This document shows positions 56,286-64,000 of a stretch of 64,000 nt of DNA, piece by piece (positions within the stretch are counted from its first letter, which is position 1; every line of letters starts with the position of its first letter). Under the pieces are notes generated by a model, which saw only the letters and a program-made list of their open reading frames with translations, ran no database searches and was not told where the DNA came from. Source of the stretch: Psychrobacter sp. JCM 18901 (lineage in GTDB: Bacteria; Pseudomonadota; Gammaproteobacteria; Pseudomonadales; Moraxellaceae); assembly GCF_000586435.1 (NCBI RefSeq), contig NZ_BAWH01000005.1, positions 85,426-149,425 on the forward strand, in the 5' to 3' direction. Position numbers and translations under genes: made by a program.

Positions 56286-56737
56286 TTCCTGCGTCCTTTT
56301 TTTATAGATTTGGTTTAACATTTATTTAAGTTTATCGATTTAGATTGACTACTGTTACTGCATATTCATCATTGGTGCAACGGTGCAGTATTTTCATTCA
56401 CGCGACTTATTTTATTTTTACAACAGTTAGAAATTTTCTCCTTTTTTTGCTCTTATTTCTTATTAATATGTAGCCATCAGAATTTAATACTACCAATATA
56501 GTGAAGTGTAACGCACATAAGGCGCGAGCTAAAGTGTACAACATCATTTCATGAATCAGCGATGTGTCGATAACCTTTACTAATGAGACAATGCATTTTT
56601 AGACATCGATATGGATGATTCGGTGCTAGCAGGCGGATACTCATGGTAATTGAAGGCGTTTTTTTGTTAGAATATGCCAACATATTTAAGAGCGTACGAC
56701 TCGCTCACTATTAACTTTAATGCTAAGGGCAAAAGGT
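56286..56737. other. Divergent promoter region of gdh and purD
   Basis: About 450 AT-rich bases with no credible ORF. It should contain both promoters. A PurR-type site or riboswitch was looked for and not seen. Confidence 0.4.
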
Positions 56738-58059
56738 ATGATGAATATTTTGGTGGTTGGCTCAGGTGGTCGCGAACACGCATTGGCATGGCAATGTGCA
56801 AAAGATGACAATGTAAAAAAAATGTCTACATCGCTCCTGGCAATGCTGGCACCGCCCTTGAGCCTAAATGCCAAAACGTTATGCTAGAGTCTACCGACGC
56901 TGACGCTGGCGAGCATAGTGCTGTTATCGCGTTTTGTCAAAATAATGATATCGACATGGTAATTGTTGGTCCAGAAGCGCCTTTGGTTACGGGTATTGTT
57001 GATGCTTGTCGTGAAGCAGGTATCAAAGCATGGGGCCCAACAGCATACTGTGCACAGTTAGAAGGCTCAAAAACTTTTGCTAAAGAGTTCATGGAACAAA
57101 ACAATATTCCAACCGCTGCTTACCAAGGTTTTACAGACGCAGTCGCTGCAAAAGCCTATGTCGATGAGCAAGGCGCGCCTATCGTTATCAAAGCAGACGG
57201 CCTCGCTGCAGGCAAAGGCGTTATCGTTGCTGAAACGATCGAACAAGCACATGAAGCTATCGACGATATGTTAGCGGACAATAAGTTCGGTGATGCTGGC
57301 AGCCGCGTGGTTATCGAGCAGTTCTTACAGGGTGAAGAAGCCAGCTTTATCTGCATGATTGATGGTGATAACATTTTGCCAATGGCAACCAGCCAAGATC
57401 ACAAACGTGCTTTTGAAGGTGATACTGGTCCAAACACTGGCGGCATGGGTGCCTACTCCCCTGCTCCAGTTGTTACGAATGATGTTCATAACAAAGTCAT
57501 GCAGCAAGTGATTCAACCAGTAGTCGATGCCATGAAACACGCAGGCCATCCTTATACTGGGTTCTTATATGCTGGTCTTATGATTGATAAGGCAGGCGAC
57601 CCGTATGTCATCGAGTTCAATTGCCGTTTTGGTGATCCTGAAACGCAGCCTATCTTAATGCGTTTGCAGTCATCAATGGTCGATTTGGTCGCACAAGGTT
57701 TGGCAGGTCAATTACCTAGTGAAGCAAAATGGGATGCGCGCCCTGCTCTAGGTATCGTTGTCGCATCAAAAGGCTACCCTGAAACTTCGTCTAAAGGTGA
57801 TGTGATTGCTGGCTTGCCAGAACTAGATCCTAACAACGACGAAGCCGTTAAAGTTTTCCATGCTGGCACGGCATTTTCTAACGATAATGATAAAGAAGTC
57901 GTCACAAACGGCGGGCGTGTATTATGTGTGACTGCGCTAGCAGATAGCATTTCTGATGCTCAGCAAGCAGCATTAGCAGTCACCGCTGCTATCAGTTTTG
58001 ATGGTGCTCAGTACCGCCGTGATATTGGTCACCATGCCATCACTCGCGAAAATGCTTAG
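56738..58059 (+). CDS. purD: Phosphoribosylamine-glycine ligase (GAR synthetase) PurD, frameshifted
   Basis: About 441 residues. It ligates glycine to phosphoribosylamine with ATP, the second step of purine synthesis. It starts MMNILVVGSGGREHALAW, the diagnostic N-terminus. The A8 run at about 56815-56822 needs nine A, giving NVKKNVYIAPGNAGTALEPK and joining the main frame. The ATP-grasp core has SKTFAKEFMEQNNIPTAAY, VIKADGLAAGKGVIVA and VIEFNCRFGDPETQPILMRL, plus GDTGPNTGGMGAYSPAPV. It stands alone here, with a terminator 126 bases downstream. Confidence 0.94.
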
Positions 58060-58184
58060 CAACTAAAGCATACTAAAGGACATATTGAGTAATGTTTTGG
58101 GCAATATTTTAGATAATGCGAAGGTTTCGCTCAATATGTTTGATTAATAATATTACTGTATTTTATAGCTCTACATCATTATTT

Positions 58185-58214
58185 GACCTAGCATCATGCT
58201 AGGTCTTATTTTTT
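58185..58214 (+). terminator. purD terminator
   Basis: GACCTAGCAT and ATGCTAGGTC form a near-perfect palindrome around one base, followed by TTATTTTTT. The about 290 bases from here to the next gene show no ORF; they should hold the next promoter. Confidence 0.85.
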
Positions 58215-58508
58215 AGTATCTTTTTAATACCAATCTATTGGCTATAAATAGATTTTTCTAAATTTTAATAGTCAGTGAGTTTGCTAGAAAATACTAACTA
58301 TTTATTAATCATACTCAAACTAGTAAGCACCTATTTATCAATAGTTACCGCTAGATATTAGCTTACAAAGTAACTATCAATGGCCAGCTCAGGCTCATAA
58401 AACCAACGCGCTTTATATGATACAATTTTGTACCTGTGCATCACGTCTCCCTTGTATTGTAGGTTTCGAACCCGCAAATCAATACCAATTGGATGAATGA
58501 TTATACTT

Positions 58509-59904
58509 ATGGCAAATGATACGTCTAAACCTTTTAGCAACAAGCAATCAATCGATAGCCTAAAAACCTCAGGGTTTGATCGTCGTATGTCGATTGCAAA
58601 AACTTCTTTGAATATTGGTCGTCGTTGGGCGGGTAATAGCGTGTCTGGTATGTTCTTAAATAAAGAAGCTCGTACTGCACGCAATCAAGCGTTTATGGAA
58701 ACTCAAGCAAATTATCTGGCATCAGAGCTGGGTAAATTGAAAGGTTCGGTCGTCAAGATTGGTCAAATGCTAGCGATTTATGGTGAACATATACTGCCGC
58801 CAGAGATCACACGCGCTTTGCAAACTCTCAATGATGACACAGCGACATTGACTTGGCCGACGATTGAGCAAACATTACGCCAGTTACTGGGCAACAAACT
58901 AAACGAGCTAGACATTGATCCTGTCCCTATCGGAACTGCTTCTCTTGCTCAAGTTCACCGTGCGACCGTACTCGCCACTGGCGAACAAGTTGTGTTAAAA
59001 ATTCAGTATCCGGGTGTGGCAGACGCTATCAACTCTGATCTTGCCTTGTTCAAACGGTTATTAAAAGTAAGTAATATCGTTCCTCAAACACGCGCACTCG
59101 ATGCTTGGTTTGAGGAAATACGTGACCTACTCCATCACGAAGTTGATTACGAGGCAGAAGCGGCTACGACAGAACGTTTTTACGAGCGTTTAATCGATGA
59201 TCCGCGCTATATCGTGCCTAAGATTAATCGTAACTATTCTAAAAAAACGTTTGCTATGTATGTCATACGAGCCAGGTATCACTGTGGTCTCGGAAGCACT
59301 GCAATTACTACCTCATGAACGCCGTAATGCCATTGGCCAAGCAGCTATAGAAATCATGATGCAAGAGATTTTTGTATGGGGTGAGATGCAAACAGATCCC
59401 AACTTTGGTAATTATTTAGTGCGTGTGAGCGAAAACGAAGAAGATATCGATAGATTGGTTTTGCTAGATTTTGGAGCGATTCGTCAGTTTGATGGTAACT
59501 TATTAACGATTGCCCGTGATCTACTACGCGCAGGATATCGCCATGATCAGCATGCAATGAGTATTGCTATGAAAGGATATGACTTTTTCGATAGCATGAG
59601 TAATAAAGTACGTTCAGATATTGCTTCGTTATTTTTGCTTGCTACAGAGCCTTTTAGTGACCCTGAGAAAAACACCAATATCCCTAGCGAATGTTTGGAT
59701 GAACAGAATCGTTATATTTGGGCCAACAGTAAACTACATTCACGCTTATCTACTACGGCGACACGCGCAATGCAGTCTTTTGAATTTAATCTGCCACCAA
59801 AAGAATTTATGTTTATCAGCCGTAAGTTTATCGGTGCATATACCTTTTTGACTGTTTTAGATGCGCACACCAACTCTAACAGTCTTGTAAAACCTTATTT
59901 ATAA
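58509..59904 (+). CDS. ABC1/AarF (UbiB-like) atypical kinase family protein, frameshifted
   Basis: About 465 residues, starting MANDTSKPFSNKQSIDSLKT. The family's KxGQ motif is in GSVVKIGQMLAIYG, the nucleotide-loop segment reads PIGTASLAQVHRATV, the VVLKIQYPG lysine strand follows, and DFG appears in LVLLDFGAIRQFDG. There are no C-terminal membrane helices like those of UbiB, so it resembles stand-alone ABC1 proteins linked to quinone or lipid metabolism; the substrate is unknown. The frame breaks at the A7 run near 59241 and within about 20 bases of it, where MSYEPGITVVSEALQLLPHE takes over. It is monocistronic, followed by a terminator. Confidence 0.87.
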
Positions 59905-59920
59905 ACCTTGCAAATTTTGA

Positions 59921-59944
59921 GCCGTCCTTTAGTGACGGCTTTTT
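59921..59944 (+). terminator. Terminator of the ABC1-family gene
   Basis: GCCGTC and GACGGC stem with a 7-base loop, then T5. It lies between convergent genes. Confidence 0.85.
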
Positions 59945-59972
59945 AATTTTTCGATATTATTTGCTTAGGCTA

Positions 59973-60647
59973 TTATTTTTCGCTTATAGCACTTACCTGC
60001 CAATCATCAAATCTTGTCTTATACCACTTCGGCTTACGAATACTTAGCTCCCAACACACTTCTTGTCGGGCAAGATATTTCACTTCGAAATGAGTGCGCT
60101 GACTGGTCGCTGGTACTCGAGAACGTGTTGATGGTAGACACCATACTTTGGTTGCTTGGTGTTCTGCATTGTCCATATAGGATTCGATATTAGTGACTAA
60201 TATCACTTCTCCGCCCACCTGCAAGCGTGATAAGAGAAACTCAAAAAAAGGCATGTTCAGCCATTGCTGATTTGGATTGTGCTGTTCAGGATTGGGATAA
60301 AGAATGAAGATTTTAGCCAAACTATTTGGTTTAATGGCGTGCACTGTCCAGGCAATCGCATCCGCATGAATCGCGTCTAGGTTTGATAGATTTTGTAGAG
60401 TGGCTAATTTTGAGAATGCCTCAAATTTATTACGCGTGCGTTCAATGGCTATCAGATGCTTATCAGTATTTTGTGCGGCAAAGCTAAGTGCATGCTTACC
60501 CTTCCCTGCCCCAATCTCTAGCATTAACGGTTTTTCATCTTTATTATCATTGATGATATTTGGAATAATAAAGTCACGCGGTGCTGACAGTTTTTGTGGT
60601 TGAAAGGCACGCTCTTGCTGATGCGTGAGATCAATATTGTCGGTCAT
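59973..60647 (-). CDS. TrmB-like SAM-dependent methyltransferase (divergent tRNA m7G46 methyltransferase relative)
   Basis: An intact 224-residue protein. SAM motif I is LMLEIGAGKGKHALSFA, followed by HLIAIERTRNKFEAF and the acidic HADAIAW, as in TrmB. The catalytic loop of TrmB, FPDPWPKKRHHKRR, is replaced by LYPNPEQHNPNQQWL, keeping the P-N-P-x spacing but losing the basic cluster that grips tRNA. The C-terminal motif of TrmB is replaced by TSQRTHFEVKYLARQ. It may be a TrmB paralog with a different substrate or a weakly conserved orthologue. It lies between the ABC1-family gene and yacG and has its own start at 60647. Confidence 0.75.
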   Translation of the reverse strand: MTDNIDLTHQQERAFQPQKLSAPRDFIIPNIINDNKDEKPLMLEIGAGKGKHALSFAAQNTDKHLIAIERTRNKFEAFSKLATLQNLSNLDAIHADAIAWTVHAIKPNSLAKIFILYPNPEQHNPNQQWLNMPFFEFLLSRLQVGGEVILVTNIESYMDNAEHQATKVWCLPSTRSRVPATSQRTHFEVKYLARQEVCWELSIRKPKWYKTRFDDWQVSAISEK

Positions 60648-60836
60648 CTACTATCCTTAAAGCATTTGTCTTTTGTCATTATTCGGCCCCATGCTATTAT
60701 ATAGTCAATCCCATTGAATAGTAATACAGCGACAGCAAGTACGCCTCGTTTCATCGTAATTTAAATGACGGATGCGTTTTATACTTGTGCCGTATGCAAC
60801 CGATAATAACAACATTTAGGACATTGCTCTTTTCTT

Positions 60837-61028
60837 ATGACTGACTCTACTGCAAATACGCCCCCAAAGACCTACCCTTGTCCACGTTGCGGCACTCAGA
60901 CGACTTGGCAAGACAATAAATATAAGCCGTTTTGTAGCAGTCGCTGCAAGCTGATTGACTTAGGTGCTTGGGCGAACGAAGACTACACTTTACCTGCAGA
61001 AACCACGCCTTTTTCTGACGAGCTATAA
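60837..61028 (+). CDS. yacG: YacG, zinc-binding DNA gyrase inhibitor
   Basis: A 63-residue protein starting [20 protein letters not shown]. The four zinc ligands are Cys-x-x-Cys in PCPRCG and the Cys-x3-Cys pair in [11 protein letters not shown], followed by the family's [14 protein letters not shown]. In E. coli YacG binds GyrB and blocks its ATPase or DNA binding. It is close to argD (40 bases), so the two are probably co-transcribed. Confidence 0.92.
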   Translation: MTDSTANTPPKTYPCPRCGTQTTWQDNKYKPFCSSRCKLIDLGAWANEDYTLPAETTPFSDEL

Positions 61029-61068
61029 CCCACACTTTTACTCAATTATAATACCAAGGATGCTTTAC

Positions 61069-62251
61069 ATGTCTGCTACTTACCTGATGCCCACTTATAA
61101 TCGTCAACCAATCAGCTTTACACGCGGTGCAGGCAGTTGGCTCTATACCAAAGATGACACGCCTTACTTAGATGCCTTAACTGGTATCGCGGTATGCGGC
61201 TTAGGACACTGTCATCCACAAGTCACTGACGCGATTCAGCAACAAGCAGGTACGTTAATTCATACGAGCAACTTGTTTGGCATTGATTGGCAAGAGCGTG
61301 CTGGAGAGATACTATGTACCGCTGCCCAAATGGACAGCGTGTTTTTTTGCCAATAGCGGCGCCGAAGCCAATGAAGCTGCATTAAAACTGGCACGTTTAT
61401 ACGCGTACAAACAAGGTTTTAAACGTCCAAAAGTTATCGTAATGGAGCAATCGTTCCATGGTCGTACGTTATTATCTTTGTCAGCTACTGCAAATCCAAA
61501 AGCACGTGAAGGATTTTATACGCTAGATGAGGACTTTATTCGTGTGCCATTTGGCGATATCGCTGCCGTCAAACAAGCTGCTCAAGAACATGATGATATC
61601 TGCGCTATCTTTGTAGAGCCGATCCAAGGCGAAGGTGGCCTAAACACTGCAGCCAATGGCTTTACTTATCTTGAAGAGCTGCAAGCGGAATGTGACGCTC
61701 ATAACTGGCTATTTATGCTGGATGAAGTGCAAACAGGTAATGGCCGTACGGGTAGATATTTTGCTTATCAACATAGCAATGCTCGCCCTGATGTGTTGAC
61801 GACAGCCAAAGGTCTAGGTAATGGTTTCCCAGTTGGTGCGTGCATGGTACGTGGCCGTGCCAATGGTCTGTTTGGCGCTGGTAGCCACGGCTCTACTTAT
61901 GGTGGTACACCATTGGCCAGCCGTGTGGTACATAGCGTATATGACGTGCTAGCAAATAGTAATATCATGGAAAACGCAGTGACTGAGGGTTTATTCATTA
62001 GAGAAAGTATCGTTGATACATTTGGTCAACATGGCGTTAGCAGTCGCGGTGCAGGTATGATGATTGGTATCGCGCTACCTGAAGATATGGATTGTAACCA
62101 ACTGGTAGATCGTGCCCGTGATGAGCAAAAGCTGATCATTAATGTGACGGGTGGTCATGTTGTACGTTTGCTGCCACCACTTAACATGAGCCGTGATGAA
62201 AGCACACAAGTTATTGAGCGTTTAATTAATTTATTAAAGCCATCATTTTAA
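61069..62251 (+). CDS. argD: Acetylornithine/succinyldiaminopimelate-type aminotransferase (ArgD), frameshifted
   Basis: About 394 residues. The start MSATYLMPTYNRQPISFTRG at 61069 follows AAGGA at 61056. The T7 run at 61342-61348, read as six, joins QMDSVFF to ANSGAEANEAALKLARLYAY, the PLP phosphate-binding region. Other class III transaminase hallmarks are SFHGRTLLSLSATANP, LFMLDEVQTGNGRTGRYFAY (PLP-pairing Asp) and TTAKGLGNGFPVGACM with the Schiff-base Lys. It transfers an amino group from N-acetylornithine (arginine synthesis) or succinyl-DAP (lysine synthesis). It is downstream of yacG and followed by a strong bidirectional terminator. Confidence 0.92.
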
Positions 62252-62281
62252 AGCATGCTTCAACGTTAATAATAGACAACA

Positions 62282-62319
62282 AAAAAGCCTATAGATGATT
62301 CATTACCTATAGGCTTTTT
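62282..62319. terminator. Bidirectional terminator between argD and the LysR-family gene
   Basis: AAAAAGCCTATAG and CTATAGGCTTTTT form a perfect 13-bp stem with a 12-base loop, between convergent genes. Confidence 0.92.
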
Positions 62320-62371
62320 GCTAACTACTTACTGCTAACTAAAAACGTTTTGTGCATAGTGAGAACAACAC

Positions 62372-63272
62372 TTAATTCGCATGGAAGTATTTTTTTCAGT
62401 ACTTCTAGACAACGAGTGATTTTGGCTGGCTGTTGGTCTCGATTTAAAGTGACCGCATATAGCACAAAGCTTGGTAATTGATAGCCAGTCAACACTTCTA
62501 CCAGCTCCCCACTCTCAAGCTCTTTTTTTATGTCCATCTCCATCATTCTAACCAAACCGTGACCTTCTTTAGCCAGCGTCGTTGCCATAAACACATTATT
62601 GGTATAGATACGTGAATTCATCTTTATACGTGTCTTTTTACCAGTTTCAGTTTGAACCATATCAACCTGATTGGCATCTTTCATAATCTCAATACAGATC
62701 AACTGATGCTCAGCTAAGTCTTTAGGCGTATTTAGCTTACTGTGTTGACGCAAATACTGAGGTGAAGCAACCAATAGCTGACGCACATCTGTTAACGGAT
62801 GACTGCTGAGGCTAGAGTCATTAATCGATGGGCTCATGCGAATGGCAATATCAATACGCTCATCAATCATATCAATATAATGATTGTCGGCTAGATAAGT
62901 GACACTAAGATCATCATGTGCCGCCATCCACGTAGAGAGTGCTGGCAGTATATGATTAACACCAAGCTCAGGAGTCGTCGATACACGCAAGCTACCTGCT
63001 AGCTCATCACGCAATTGATTAACTTTGATACGCCCTTGCTCTGCTGCACTGACGACATCTTTTGCCGCTTCGTAAAAGCTCTCACCAGCTTCTGTTAAGC
63101 TTAGCTTACGAGTTGAGCGATGTAGCAATACCACGCCAAGCTCGTTCTCTAAGGAACGAATTTGCTGACTGACTGCACTGGTTGTAATACCTAGCTCACG
63201 TGCTGAGCCACTAAAAGAGCCATGTCCGACCACACTGGCGAACACAGCCATACCGCGTAAATTATCCAACAT
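62372..63272 (-). CDS. LysR-family transcriptional regulator
   Basis: About 300 residues. The N-terminal winged helix reads MLDNLRGMAVFASVVGHGSF, then LGITTSAVSQQIRSLENELG and VVLLHRSTRKLSLTEAGESF. The rest is the periplasmic-binding-protein-like effector domain (residues about 90-295). In the raw frame the protein runs to 62325 with an odd tail. Reading the T7 run at 62390-62396 as six gives LKKYFHAN and a stop at 62372, which is the normal LysR end, so I take that as the true terminus. The effector is unknown, and no target gene is divergently placed within the window. Confidence 0.87.
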
Positions 63273-63400
63273 ATTCTCACCTAAACGTCATTTCAGTTTT
63301 TAATATAACTTAACCATTATAACGACTTTACATTCATCTTATCGTTATCAAATGGTTCTCTCTTGTTTGATAAATATATTTTGACCCGTAATAAAAACAA

Positions 63401-63438
63401 AAATATCAAGGTGATATATTGCTATCACCTTGATATTT
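63401..63438 (-). terminator. Terminator of the last (partial) minus-strand gene
   Basis: AAATATCAAGGTGATA and TATCACCTTGATATTT form a perfect 16-bp stem with a 6-base loop, about 65 bases beyond the stop of the gene at the right edge. Confidence 0.78.
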
Positions 63439-63504
63439 AATATAAACTACGTTCAATATATAAATATACTTTTAGATATTTTGAGCAAACACTGCTCTAA
63501 AATC

Positions 63505-64000
63505 TTAATACAGCTGTACTTTACCCATTTTACCCTCACCACGTTCAGTTAAATACTGCATTACTGGTGTTTTTAGTAATTTCGTTTCAGCAACGGTTTT
63601 CGCTTGCTCTAAACGTTTTTTTCTGTCGGCGCTCTGGGGTTTTATCTTCGGTCTGCATAATACTACTATCAATTTTCAAGTCAATGTCAGCTTGCGTAAA
63701 TTGCTGTTGTAGCTTAGCTGCCAATTGCTGAAAAGTGACCTGCAAATGCTTACTATCAACACTGGTCAAAAACGTGGCTCTACCATTACATTGACCAGTC
63801 ATTGTACCTTGTCGTGCCAGTGCTAACTCATCTTGTGCCAATACCTCGCCTTCACGAGCAGTTTGTAACCAGTAGTCCCACTTTTCTGGGTTCCACTCGC
63901 CTGTCAGTTCTTGAGGTGGACAACGCAGCAACGTACGTGGATCTTCATCAGAGTGTGCTGTTAACTGAGAATCATTTGCGCTAGGCTCAACAATTGGTTC
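63505..64000 (-). CDS. Unrecognised protein, 5' end beyond the window, frameshifted
   Basis: The minus-strand frame is open to the window edge, where it reads SANDSQLTAHSDEDPRTLLR, so the start is outside. I do not recognise the family. The visible part is hydrophilic with LRCPPQELTGEWNPEKWDYW and QCNGRATFLTSVDSKHLQVT, a possible DUF-type domain, with one Cys in each. The T7 run at 63616-63622, read as six, converts the stop after SENRC into KKRLEQAKTVAETKLLKTPV and ends GEGKMGKVQLY at 63505. No signal peptide can be judged because the N-terminus is missing. Confidence 0.65.

Noticed and set aside
1..64000. Programmed frameshifting as the cause of the many broken genes
   Set aside because: No consistent slippery heptamer plus pseudoknot pattern; unrelated housekeeping genes are hit at plain A/T runs.
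1..64000. tRNA, rRNA, transposase or integrase genes
   Set aside because: Looked for on both strands by eye; nothing convincing was seen, so horizontal transfer of the retron-like operon is not marked by an adjacent tRNA or integrase here.

Overview
The window looks like chromosomal DNA of a Moraxellaceae gammaproteobacterium, most probably Psychrobacter or a close relative. This rests on the moderately AT-rich coding style, the gene families (GDH-180 type glutamate dehydrogenase, Sat-based sulfate assimilation, a two-subunit bacterioferritin, YghU, Anbu) and how the proteins read by eye; no database search was made. The raw sequence carries dozens of single-base frameshifts. Many sit in A/T runs of seven bases where the reading frame needs six. 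They hit housekeeping genes as hard as accessory genes, so I read them as sequencing or consensus errors and describe the genes as reconstructed through them.

Layout. 1-3.7 kb: end of an FAD/NAD(P) oxidoreductase, a DUF2855 gene, and a damaged remnant of the Anbu (proteasome-like) operon. 3.7-19.1 kb: the most interesting part, a four-gene operon on the + strand preceded by a highly structured intergenic region. Once the frameshifts are bridged it encodes (i) an about 1,130-residue ARM/HEAT-like protein with an internal BRCT domain, (ii) an about 2,550-residue protein with an N-terminal WD40-like propeller followed by HEAT/ARM repeats, (iii) an about 740-residue SWIM zinc-finger protein, and (iv) a retron-type reverse transcriptase with the NAxxH, YADD and VTG signatures. 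RT plus ARM plus winged-helix SWIM matches the type XIII retron class as I remember it. The upstream palindrome (3890-4020), with flanking hairpins and a possible a1/a2 pairing, is the candidate msr-msd RNA.

19.2-32.5 kb: a UvrA-like ATPase lacking the UvrB-binding insertion, a DUF819 membrane protein, a DEAD-box helicase, a DUF1176 protein, a YghU-type GST, an MdtD-like MFS exporter, two complementary bacterioferritin subunits, Bfd with a Fur-like box, and an ArsR-family regulator. 32.5-45.6 kb: a sulfur-assimilation block with sulfate ABC transport (cysA, cysW, cysT, two lipoprotein sulfate-binding proteins), ATP sulfurylase (sat), sulfite reductase (cysI), a DUF934 protein, (P)APS reductase (cysH) and siroheme synthase (cysG). 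The product of each step feeds the next, from sulfate uptake to sulfide, and cysG supplies the siroheme needed by CysI.

45.7-64 kb: sbcD-sbcC, the very large NAD-glutamate dehydrogenase, purD, an ABC1-family kinase-like protein, a TrmB-like methyltransferase, yacG, an argD-type aminotransferase, a LysR regulator and the 3' part of an unrecognised gene. Most operons end in clear, often bidirectional hairpin terminators. I saw no tRNA, rRNA, CRISPR array or transposase.
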